Shown piece by piece: positions 60,101 to 64,000 of a DNA stretch of 64,000 nt. This DNA comes from Candidula unifasciata (lineage: Eukaryota; Mollusca; Gastropoda; Stylommatophora; Geomitridae). The translations under genes and the position numbers were made by a program. The stretch is taken from assembly GCA_905116865.2 (NCBI GenBank), contig CAJHNH020002557.1, forward strand, positions 1,095,001-1,159,000, in the 5' to 3' direction. The notes under the pieces are model-generated. The model was not told the origin of the DNA and did not search any database. It saw nothing but the letters and a program-made list of their open reading frames with translations. Within the stretch, counting starts at the first letter, position 1; each line of letters begins with the position of its first letter.

Positions 60101-63100
60101 GACTGGTCGGCGATGGTCCGAACTCTCCACACTGACCACTGACTGGCGAAAGCTGGACGAACTTGGTAAGGGGGGAGCTTGTGGGGAAAAACATAAATGT
60201 TTTTAAAAAAAAAGAAAAAACCTGCCCCATAAAATACGGCAGCAAGAATGAAACACTTCACAAACACATTGCTCCATCCCTCATCTTCAACATGCAGTGA
60301 AAAGTTCAGATTCTGTTGATGGTAGTAGCAGTTCATTATAAGTTCGTCATTCAATTCCTCTAGCGTAGTGTGTCAAAGAAGAAGCTGTATTTACCCATTT
60401 TTGGGGTTAAAAACAAGAAAGGAAGATTTTACCCTGAGGATTTCGGGCACAATGGCTAGTGTAACCACCAGGAACTGCGCAGGTCATAATGTTTATTTCT
60501 GCCCCTGACAGGAAGTTGGGGGAAACTCCATAATGGACGGACCCAGAAAGGTGGCATGCCAGCATATTTTTGTCTTCAGCATGTGTGGATATCATTACAG
60601 TCAGCTGATTTCATCCAGCTGCTCAGTGACTATATGTAGTCTGTTACGATCACAAAATATAAACACTGACAAGAAAAATCTGTCCAATTTGGCAGTAAAA
60701 CTGTGCATACACCTAAAGCGGAAGCTTTATTGCAAACCTTTGAGAGAGAATGGATGACAACAGAGACACACCATATACATTAAAACAAAAACAAAAAATT
60801 TACAATAAAAACTGTGTGCACAAAAGAGCTGAATGGCATACTAAGAAACTATGAGGGAGATCTTTATCTTCTTTGTCTTCACGTTCACAGACTCAACTCC
60901 GGCAAAAAGTTTTGGTTGTTTGCCAACCTATGGGCTTAAGTCTTGTTCCAGAACCCCACCGTTGGGTGCACACCCATTTCACAGATGTGGCTTACCTGCA
61001 TGCAGACTGCTGGTTCCTTGCCTTTCAGACAGATGCACTCTGACTTCGATGGAAGCCCCAGTTAGTTGACTCTTTAACCACACTTGCTAGGGAGGCAGTG
61101 GGTCTATTCTTGTTTTGCCCACAACAGGGCCCTGGAACCCACATGGAGAGAAGGAAAGATAATAAATATGTAGACATACAAACACCTGGAGTCACAAACT
61201 GGAAAAAGAATCACAGAGATGAATGGAGGCAGGTAATATCTGCAGCAATGAACCTCAAGAGCTCAGAAATGATGACCAAGAAGAAGTAGTAGTTTGTCAA
61301 ACAGCTATTTTATTATCCAGTTTTTTTTTCTATGCTGATGAAAGCTTTCTAGCCAGAACAAAAATTCCATTTTTCAAGATTGTGTTTTGGTGGGAAGCTT
61401 GTTAGGAATTATTTATTTTTTAGTTTCAGAAAGACTACTGTCATCGGTACATCCATCCCTTCCCTCAGTGACCCCTGTGGCATAACACAGTGCCACGACT
61501 TGGATAAATAAATAAATGGATTACTATAAATATGTAAAAGTTGAAAATACTTACTAGGAGGCTGGAAATATCCGTGAAACAAAACATCTCCACAGGAAGA
61601 GTGATCCAAGTCTTCACACAGTGCGAGCCGACCAACTGGGTAGAGAAGAGGAAACAGTTATAAACAAAGCAGTGTCTGCTGCTTCTGTCTGTTTATGCTG
61701 TGGAGAGGAACTTTATTCCCGGCCTTAACTGGTTGTAATTCCCCAGCCTCTTCATAACATAAAACAATGTTTATCTGGAAAGAAGGAACTGTGACAGCGA
61801 TCTGCCTCTCCATAACACAAAACAATGTTTATCTGGAAAGAAGGAACTGTGACAACGATCTGCCTCTCCATAACACAAAACAATGTTTATCTGGAAAGAA
61901 GGAACTGTGACAACGATCTGCCTCTCCATAACACAAAACAATGTTTATCTGGAAAGAAGGAACTGTGACAACGATCTGCCTCTCCATAACACAAAACAAT
62001 GTTTATCTGGAAAGAAGGAACTGTGACAGCGATCTGCCACTCCATAACACAAAACAGTGTTTATCTGGAAAGAAGGAACTGTGACAACGATCTGCCTCTC
62101 CATAACACAAAACAATGTTTATCTGGAAAGAAGGAACTGTGACAGCGATCTGCCTCTCCATAACACAAAACAATGTTTATCTGGAAAGAAGGAACTGTGA
62201 CAACGATCTGCCTCTCCATAACACAAAACAATGTTTATCTGGAAAGAAGGAACTGTGACAGCGATCTGCCTCTCCATAACACAAAACAATGTTTTTATCT
62301 GGAAAGAAGGAACTGTGACAGCGATCTGCCTCTCCATAACACAAAACAATGTTTATCTGGAAAGAAGGAACTGTGACAACGATCTGCCTCTCCATAACAC
62401 AAAACAATGTTTATCTGGAAAGAAGGAACTGTGACAGCGATCTGCCTCTCCATAACACAAAACAGTGTTTATCTGGAAAGAAGGAACTGTGACAACGATC
62501 TGCCTCTCCATAACACAAAACAATGTTTATCTGGAAAGAAGGAACTGTGACAGCGATCTGCCTCTCTATAACACAAAACAATGTTTATCTGGAAAGAAGG
62601 AACTGTGACAGCGATCTGCCTCTCCATAACACAAAACAATGTTTATCTGGAAAGAAGGAACTGTGACAACGATCTGCCTCTCCATAACACAAAACAATGT
62701 TTATCTGGAAAGAAGGAACTGTGACAACAATCTGCCCTGAAACATAACACTGAAAAGTTCACATGATATGTGACAATAGCAGCTTCACATAAAATGTTGA
62801 ACTGAAAATCAACATCACAGTACTCGGGACACTCCCATAAGTGTTCCTCCTCATCTTCAGCAGCAACTGAAGAGTTCCGATTCTGATGGTTTCCATAACT
62901 GTCTGATTGTATATCCTCTCCCTTGAGTGTTGAGCGTTTGCCAGATCCCCTAGTATTTCCTCACAGCGCCATTCTCTTCAGACCGAAATGATATAATTTT
63001 AACGTAAAATGTAAGTATAGAGCAAGGAGGAAATGTATGAATCTTCTGTGTGCTGTTTCTAATGTGTTGCGTGAGTTGATTATTTCCTTAACACTGTTCT

Positions 63101-63664
63101 TAAAGCCGTCCTTCCACATTTCTATGGTCTTCCTCTTGCTCTGTTCACTAAATTTCTTCAATATGGCAGCTGGTAACCATCTCAACAGTTCCTGTTTAAT
63201 GAACTAAAGGACTGGCTACAGTTCTAGCCTACTAATTTCTGTTCCAGGGCCCCATTGTGGGGAACAACAAGAACAGACCCACCGCCACCCAAAAAGTTGA
63301 CTAAGTGGGGCTTTCTTCGAAATTCGAGTGCTCTGCCTGAGAGGTAAGGAACCAACAATCTGCTAACAATATAAGTCAGATCTGTAAATAGGATGCGCAT
63401 GCAACACTTAGGATCTGGAACAAGACTAAAGTCCAAAACTGGATGAACAACCAGAACTTTCTGCCGGAGTTTACAACCGGTGAATGCGAAGAAGACAACA
63501 GTGGAATTTTTTTCTAGGTAAACAGGTACAACAATGACATTAATTTTTTTTTTTGGTATGCCTTTTCTCTGTAAGTATAACTGCATGGATGATCACTCTC
63601 CTTACCCAACGCACTGATTCCATAGAACTCAGCTTCATGTCTCAGAGCTGATAAATCCACATTT
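36000..63664 (-). CDS. KCTD3: KCTD3/SHKBP1-family BTB and WD40-like protein, 16 of its exons (5' end outside window)
   Basis: Sixteen exons on the minus strand join in phase to about 665 codons, from the end of the BTB/T1 region ([18 protein letters not shown]) through a WD40-like propeller to a stop at 36000. Hallmarks of the family: [119 protein letters not shown] and [20 protein letters not shown]. In vertebrates KCTD3 is a partner of HCN3 channels and SHKBP1 binds the adaptor CIN85; an invertebrate single orthologue cannot be assigned to one or the other. BTB exons must lie beyond 64000. The protein seems cytoplasmic (no signal peptide or membrane segment seen in this part). Confidence 0.95.
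36185..36400 (-). mobile_element. LINE 3' fragment (second RT-tail family)
   Basis: ccctatgtgctttcacagcc, gcatcttcaatgtcctgtat and gggacagcatgctgtttatg; minus-strand coding is broken. Confidence 0.6.
36403..36873. mobile_element. hAT-like MITE split by a SINE-A insertion
   Basis: Ends CAGGGCTATTTAACTG and complement CAGGGCTGTTCAACTC. Joined around the insertion at 36483-36767, it is ~175 bp and matches 35779-35922 and the decayed copy at 30653-30805 (cccatggat-attg-caattttattgtattaatgatcttt). The insertion duplicated ACTGCCAGCTG. Confidence 0.75.
36483..36767 (+). mobile_element. SINE-A reference copy with target duplications
   Basis: Full length: acccccgtgtgggttccggg to ggtgaagaagaagaag, flanked by the direct repeat ACTGCCAGCTG (36472-36482 and 36768-36778). 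The host sequence is an hAT-like MITE, so the boundaries are exact and define the family: 5' CCCCGTGTGGGTTCC, 3' (GAA)n. A GGGTTCC-containing head could be a remnant Pol III B box, but no A box is clear. Confidence 0.93.
37168..37335 (-). mobile_element. SINE-B, diverged
   Basis: Reversed: gtatagaccaatcagcattc, gcacccattttaggctgcac and head caccatggcttcc-like bases, with an inserted (GA)n. Confidence 0.65.
37950..38191 (-). CDS. KCTD3: KCTD3-like exon o
   Basis: Acceptor tcctccggcag, donor AAG|gtaggg; reads [60 protein letters not shown] and [18 protein letters not shown]. The GPTxxEL..LL.Q.DLS.SRC.TP motif is shared with vertebrate KCTD3. Confidence 0.95.
38347..39475. repeat. 22-bp minisatellite, about 50 units
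   Basis: agtcaacaacagggtgtctatt, with atctatc variants. Begins inside the remnant of an hAT-like MITE (38298-38365). Confidence 0.95.
39574..39622 (-). CDS. KCTD3: KCTD3-like exon n
   Basis: A 49-base exon, acceptor gttttctag, donor A|gtaggt; reads [16 protein letters not shown], the WD dipeptide end of the final propeller blade. The 22-bp array begins about 100 bp into the next intron. Confidence 0.94.
39690..39885 (-). mobile_element. Fragment of the WECSECCDVDS repeat family
   Basis: Reversed: ccacatgcgctccatcccca, agttggccagatctcctggt. Confidence 0.6.
40153..40391 (-). mobile_element. SINE-A copy with poly-C
   Basis: cctcggctgtaaactctggc through gattcatc... to ctctagaacccacaaaggg; C-run of about 18 bases in the head. 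Confidence 0.82.
40573..40705 (-). CDS. KCTD3: KCTD3-like exon m
   Basis: Acceptor tctgcctacag, donor gtacag; reads [20 protein letters not shown] then [20 protein letters not shown] and GSIQ. Last WD40-like blade, completed by exon n. Its acceptor region has expanded into an ~830-bp array upstream. Confidence 0.95.
40697..41528 (-). repeat. ~40-bp minisatellite made of copies of the exon m splice acceptor
   Basis: About 19 units reading, on the minus strand, TTTCTCATTTCTCCCGACAG followed by AATCTGTGTGATATAAC. The real exon m junction is TTTCTGCCTACAG|AATCTGTGTGATACG, so each unit repeats the pyrimidine tract, AG and first ~13 exon bases. In each unit the exon-frame reading ends at TAA four to five codons after the decoy AG. 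Toward 41528 the units become diverged and meet a LINE fragment. Confidence 0.92.
41525..41690 (-). mobile_element. LINE fragment between two arrays
   Basis: gccctaagtgctttcatagc to caggatgcagtttatgagcc; same family as 36185-36400. Separates the exon-m array from the 40-bp array. Confidence 0.6.
41683..42165. repeat. 40-bp minisatellite, 12 units
   Basis: gcatgcaggatgtcgatgtt then tttcttcctcttgacccatg. Starts at the edge of a LINE fragment. Confidence 0.95.
42196..42425 (+). mobile_element. SINE-B copy
   Basis: agtagccgtagtgtagcggc, ggtcaacggtttgctccctt (B-box region), gtgaccctgactctcgggtt, ctataaaaatataggtctag. Abuts the 40-bp array. Confidence 0.83.
42515..42611 (-). CDS. KCTD3: KCTD3-like exon l
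   Basis: Acceptor aactatacag, donor AG|gtcagt; reads [20 protein letters not shown] then [11 protein letters not shown]. Matches the PFGERDDQQ segment of the family. Confidence 0.95.
42715..42870 (+). mobile_element. Fragment of the WECSECCDVDS repeat family
   Basis: cagaggaaaggcaagacaga, ggctgctgaagataaggatg, gaatgctgtgatgtcaattc. Confidence 0.62.
42890..43220 (-). mobile_element. LINE fragment (third RT-tail family)
   Basis: Minus strand reads [20 protein letters not shown], matching the 'RW.WIGHVLRR' motif of non-LTR reverse transcriptases. Confidence 0.65.
43515..43680 (+). mobile_element. Fragment of the WECSECCDVDS repeat family
   Basis: aagggaaaggcgaggctcac and tgagtgctgtgatgtcgact. 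Confidence 0.62.
43851..44006 (-). CDS. KCTD3: KCTD3-like exon k
   Basis: Acceptor tttgttgccag, donor G|gtaagt; reads [40 protein letters not shown] and [31 protein letters not shown] is a diagnostic stretch of KCTD3/SHKBP1. Confidence 0.96.
44638..44705 (-). pseudogene. Partial duplicate of the 3' end of KCTD3-like exon j
   Basis: About 65 bp here match 44738-44806 (for example the strings caagcata and ctttggtgactgggctgc), covering the last ~45 coding bases, the donor position and flanking intron. At the donor the copy reads atatgc where the true exon has gtatgc, so it has no usable 5' splice site. It lies about 100 bp downstream of the real exon end in transcription order. Confidence 0.85.
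44760..44930 (-). CDS. KCTD3: KCTD3-like exon j
   Basis: Acceptor ttatcctcag, donor G|gtatgc; reads [40 protein letters not shown] and [16 protein letters not shown]. Conserved propeller blade. Its 3' end is partly duplicated just downstream (44638-44705). Confidence 0.96.
45028..45262 (-). mobile_element. SINE-B copy
   Basis: Reversed: tgggctggacctatattttg to accatggcggctcccatg, with gatttgaacccatgaccatc in the B-box position. Confidence 0.8.
45396..45910. mobile_element. Second, more decayed copy of the 11.35-kb MITE family
   Basis: Shares the ordered blocks gtgactcatgc, gaccctgtgacctt, aaaagcttatgag, gcacaggc and gtgttggtttt with 11349-11890. Ends are too diverged to define the inverted repeats or TTAA. 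In the intron between KCTD3-like exons i and j. Confidence 0.6.
45935..46150 (-). mobile_element. LINE 3' end, coding tail intact over ~65 codons
   Basis: Minus strand reads [20 protein letters not shown] then [20 protein letters not shown]; the R.RPP.RW..DI pattern is the terminal motif of non-LTR retrotransposon ORF2. The best copy of its family here. Confidence 0.75.
46302..46418 (-). CDS. KCTD3: KCTD3-like exon i
   Basis: Acceptor tgtcgacag, donor A|gtaagt; reads [20 protein letters not shown] then [18 protein letters not shown]. Nearly identical in spacing to the vertebrate proteins. The intron upstream holds the 2.4-kb 43-bp array. Confidence 0.96.
46488..46705 (-). mobile_element. tRNA-headed SINE
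   Basis: Minus-strand head TGGCTCTGTGGCTAAGTCGA (A box) and GCTGGGTTCGATCCCAGCTG (B box), then body atcaagaaagcaatggcaaa and gttgcagaaccaac-type 3' part. The same 3' part is seen at 1005-1095 and 9090-9150. Confidence 0.82.
46730..46900 (+). mobile_element. LINE Cys/His-tail fragment
   Basis: Reads [17 protein letters not shown]..., nucleotide-level match to the EQVVI..LR.GHNRL tail at 15305-15550 (cgcttcagaacagggcacaa). Confidence 0.6.
46918..47188 (-). mobile_element. SINE-A copy adjoining the 43-bp array
   Basis: ttcttctttgtaattcaccc to ggccctggaacccacaaagg. The giant array starts within ten bases of this head. Confidence 0.87.
47195..49645. repeat. 43-bp minisatellite, about 57 units
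   Basis: ccagccaagagaaacaccaa then cagaagccattgagacaaaa-ctt. The unit lacks stop codons on the minus strand in every frame, which produces long but meaningless open frames. Confidence 0.96.
49680..49765 (+). mobile_element. LINE 3' terminus
   Basis: gatgtagataatctatttta and aacgaacaaaagaagaag match the 3' end of the nested element at 15209. A reversed copy of the same terminus is at 50695-50765. Confidence 0.65.
49765..50690. other. KCTD3-like intron, no gene seen
   Basis: 49820-50130 shares short phrases with 60395-60540 (tgaggattt, cccctgacaggaa) and may be a weak SINE relative; the rest is TCTG-rich. Other quiet intron parts are 43680-43850, 44010-44635, 59540-60050, 61146-61550 and 62990-63237. 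Confidence 0.4.
50695..50765 (-). mobile_element. LINE 3' terminus, reversed
   Basis: tcttcttctgctttcgttcg, cttgaaatagattatctata and gcaatgttgtctct: same 60-bp end as at 15230. Confidence 0.65.
51011..51126. repeat. GGGA/(GA)n microsatellite
   Basis: gggagggagagagg units followed by ~35 GA repeats, 40 bp from KCTD3-like exon h. Confidence 0.95.
51162..51249 (-). CDS. KCTD3: KCTD3-like exon h
   Basis: Acceptor tttccacag, donor G|gtgcgt; reads [20 protein letters not shown] then CQDGSIYYI, one of the most conserved parts of the family. A long (GA)n tract lies 40 bp into the downstream intron. Confidence 0.95.
51315..51585 (-). mobile_element. LINE fragment (third RT-tail family)
   Basis: Collinear with 42890-43220 (tgtcacatagggct, tcttggacctccttgcttcc) but more degraded. 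Confidence 0.6.
51800..51975 (+). mobile_element. Fragment of the WECSECCDVDS repeat family
   Basis: ggggatctggccgacactca, gcaagacggacatataatca, gaaaatagggactgagcact. Ends beside KCTD3-like exon g. Confidence 0.65.
51998..52113 (-). CDS. KCTD3: KCTD3-like exon g
   Basis: Acceptor gtaacttgcag, donor gtactg; reads [20 protein letters not shown] then [18 protein letters not shown]. The acceptor and first ~13 exon bases are duplicated 89 bp upstream. Confidence 0.95.
52101..52260. repeat. 89-bp tandem duplication covering the exon g acceptor
   Basis: agatcaaacacacctgcaag to gaagccacaaat at 52101-52170 recurs at 52190-52259. It includes the pyrimidine tract, AG and first ~13 bases of KCTD3-like exon g. 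Confidence 0.93.
52287..52546 (+). mobile_element. SINE-A copy
   Basis: tatgtaggttccagggcaca to agccggtgaacgctaagatg. A further head fragment (cgtgggttctgggtccccag) follows at 52572. Confidence 0.82.
52909..53068 (+). mobile_element. Short hAT element resembling SPIN/Charlie-type non-autonomous copies
   Basis: The element starts CAGTGGTTCTCAACCTGTGG and ends GGAAGGTTGAGAGCCACTG, ends I recognise from vertebrate hAT-Charlie/SPIN-like MITEs, including internal TTATGAAGTAGCAACAAAAA and GTTGGGGGTCGCCACA. An 8-bp GTGTAGAG occurs at 52881-52888 and again directly after the right end (53069-53076), the hAT target-duplication length. Twenty bases between the left duplication and the left end repeat an internal part (gtgggtcacgaccctttca), so the left end is rearranged. 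Confidence 0.85.
53283..53536 (+). mobile_element. SINE-A copy against the donor of KCTD3-like exon f
   Basis: cgtgtgggttccagagctcc to gccggtgagtgctgacagta. Exon f ends at 53544, so only the first few intron bases separate the exon from the element. Confidence 0.85.
53544..53737 (-). CDS. KCTD3: KCTD3-like exon f
   Basis: Acceptor tgccttacag, donor G|gttagt; reads [40 protein letters not shown] and [22 protein letters not shown]40-like blade. A SINE-A copy ends only about 10 bp inside the intron, so the donor lies almost against the insertion. Confidence 0.95.
53775..54445. repeat. ~20-bp minisatellite
   Basis: tgtgctgtgttgtgtctata, about 20 clean units, then longer irregular units with gtgaacagtgtgcttgtgtt. 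Confidence 0.93.
54620..54710 (-). CDS. KCTD3: KCTD3-like exon e
   Basis: Acceptor acctctacag, donor AG|gtgagt; reads [20 protein letters not shown] then AYPHFVCY, matching the family's VDP...GHHNWIVAAYAHF strand at the start of the propeller. A G-rich 21-bp array containing a decayed copy of part of this exon lies 180 bp upstream. Confidence 0.93.
54925..55155. repeat. G-rich ~21-bp minisatellite derived from KCTD3-like exon e
   Basis: Opens with ctgatgtccttgcagcatgg, close to exon e's ctggtgtcctcgcagcatgg, then repeats gtgtcatgggggg-taacaaag about ten times with G runs of 5-10. Confidence 0.85.
55215..55670 (+). mobile_element. LINE 3' fragment with (GAA)n tail
   Basis: cagtgtgcctgtcacagagg, cttgagcacattctgcagac and ctgcccactctacctacagc encode a C.C...HIL..CP..-type tail in broken frames; ends aaagaagaagaagag. 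Confidence 0.7.
55795..56185. repeat. ~80-100 bp tandem repeat, four units
   Basis: attcctgcaagcagtgagac, agaagtcatggccaagagaa, agcaaacagacagatctgta. Confidence 0.93.
56518..56669 (-). CDS. KCTD3: KCTD3-like exon d (variable linker)
   Basis: With acceptor gtgactctag it continues exon c in phase: [20 protein letters not shown], then [20 protein letters not shown] and [11 protein letters not shown], donor T|gtaaga. A stronger-looking acceptor (atttcag at 56710) exists but would put the exon out of phase with exon c and stop quickly, so the inner site is preferred. If exon c is skipped other choices open up. Confidence 0.75.
57030..57660 (+). pseudogene. Truncated piggyBac-like transposase N-terminal region
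   Basis: An open frame of 178 codons starts [20 protein letters not shown]; its acidic, Ser-rich part is followed by [20 protein letters not shown], resembling the PF.G...... P..FF entry to piggyBac (DDE_Tnp_1_7) domains. After 57540 the similarity continues in another frame ([14 protein letters not shown], then [20 protein letters not shown]), showing frameshifts and a stop. The catalytic aspartates are absent. Not a host gene. Confidence 0.7.
57808..58910. repeat. ~190-bp tandem repeats inside the piggyBac element, six units
   Basis: Units begin gtcagataa or gtcagacaaa at 57808, 57998, 58187, 58377, 58574 and 58768 and share ttgcctttttagc/tgca, ctacagccacatgatgatgat and ttgtgcaaa. The first four are close copies (~189 bp), the last two diverged and slightly longer. 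Confidence 0.9.
59027..59315 (+). mobile_element. SINE-B reference copy (tRNA-derived)
   Basis: Head gccgtggctgagcagctaga carries an A-box match (TGGCTGAGCAG); 50 bp on, GTGGGTTCGCTCCC is a B box. Body ccttggctcccaggtcaacc, gtgggtaccgggtgcagtcc; tail of TTTACTTAC-type repeats. These are the internal Pol III promoter and tail of a tRNA SINE. Inserted next to the piggyBac element. Confidence 0.9.
60051..60177 (-). CDS. KCTD3: KCTD3-like exon c (Ser/Arg-rich linker)
   Basis: Acceptor cccacaag, donor AG|gtagaa; reads [20 protein letters not shown] then [22 protein letters not shown] low-complexity linker between BTB and propeller; family members vary here, so support rests on phase and position rather than strong similarity. 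Confidence 0.75.
60868..61145 (-). mobile_element. SINE-A copy
   Basis: cttctttgtcttcacgttca to ggccctggaacccacatgga. Confidence 0.85.
61555..61635 (-). CDS. KCTD3: KCTD3-like exon b
   Basis: Acceptor ctctacccag, donor A|gtaagt; reads [20 protein letters not shown] then GYFQPP, the conserved segment just after the BTB domain. Phase 1 both sides. A 58-bp minisatellite begins about 110 bp upstream of its acceptor. Confidence 0.94.
61748..62738. repeat. 58-bp minisatellite, 17 units
   Basis: cataacacaaaacaatgttt, atctggaaagaaggaactgt, gacaacgatctgcctctc. Lies upstream of the KCTD3-like exon b acceptor. Confidence 0.95.
62805..62990 (-). mobile_element. Fragment of the WECSECCDVDS repeat family
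   Basis: Reversed: gggacactcccataagtgtt, gttgagcgtttgccagatcc. Confidence 0.62.
63238..63494 (+). mobile_element. SINE-A copy
   Basis: tctgttccagggccccattg to ggtgaatgcgaagaag, about 110 bp from KCTD3-like exon a. Confidence 0.85.
63606..63664 (-). CDS. KCTD3: KCTD3-like exon a (end of BTB region)
   Basis: Acceptor tcttccgtag, donor G|gtaagg; reads [19 protein letters not shown]. This is the C-terminal helix region of the BTB/T1 fold. Enters in phase 2, leaves in phase 1. Earlier exons are outside the window. Confidence 0.93.
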
Positions 63665-63754
63665 CTACGGAAGACCAGAAACAAACTAAAATCAGAATGT
63701 CATTAAACACTTTCTGCTCCAGATTATCAGCTAACGGTGATAAATTAGACATAA

Positions 63755-64000
63755 TGATACAATAGAAAGTAAGGAAGGAAAGAATGGCAAAAAAGGACAG
63801 ACAGAAGGTGCAAAGAAGGCAGGAAGGAAAGAAGAAAAGAAGGCGGGAAGGAAGAAAAGAAGTCAGGAAAAGGGAAATAAGACCAGAAGAAAAGACAGAA
63901 GGAAGGAAGAAAGCAAGAAAGAAAAGAAGACAGGAAGGAAGAAGAGAAGACAGGAAGGAAGAACATAAGGCAGGAAGGAAGAAAATAAGGCAGGAAGAAG
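63755..64000. repeat. Purine-rich AAGG/GAAA tract
   Basis: ggaaggaagaaa-type repeats running off the right edge. Confidence 0.9.

Overview
The window is eukaryotic nuclear DNA from an invertebrate animal. It holds two multi-exon, strongly conserved protein genes with GT-AG introns, embedded in a very dense load of minisatellites, tRNA-derived SINEs, LINE 3' fragments and cut-and-paste DNA transposons. The repeat style and protein divergence suggest a lophotrochozoan, perhaps a gastropod mollusc. That is an inference, not something the sequence proves.

Layout. 1-570 is a minisatellite. 2356-25992 (+) is a complete SRP54 gene (signal recognition particle 54 kDa GTPase) with 15 coding exons and 504 codons, the human length. 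AATAAA signals follow at 26232 and 26257. 26.3-36.0 kb is intergenic or 3'-flank sequence with a foldback element, SINEs, hAT-type MITEs and three large arrays. 36000-63664 (-) is the larger part of a KCTD3/SHKBP1-family gene (BTB plus WD40-like propeller): 16 coding exons from the end of the BTB region to the stop codon. Its 5' exons lie beyond the right edge. The two genes are convergent (tail to tail) and show no functional link.

Most of the remaining DNA is mobile. A ~285-bp SINE with a (GAA)n tail (SINE-A here) occurs about 18 times. A tRNA-derived SINE (SINE-B) occurs 7 times, and further tRNA-headed SINEs are present. LINE tails carry RNase H and reverse-transcriptase C-terminal motifs. 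A 2.2-kb piggyBac-type element has TTAA target duplications. TTAA-flanked MITEs occur, and there is a short hAT element whose ends closely resemble the SPIN/Charlie elements of vertebrates.

The most unusual signal is that several tandem arrays have copied exon/intron junctions. A 48-bp array upstream of SRP54 coding exon 14 repeats the 3' splice site itself (13 units keep AG) and stays open in the SRP54 reading frame. A ~40-bp array upstream of a KCTD3-like exon repeats that exon's acceptor about 19 times, but each decoy leads to an early stop. Smaller duplications copy the acceptor of another KCTD3-like exon, the 3' end of a third, and most of SRP54 coding exon 13. SRP54 exon 13 also lacks an in-frame AG acceptor in this sequence. 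These are the observations most worth testing with RNA data.
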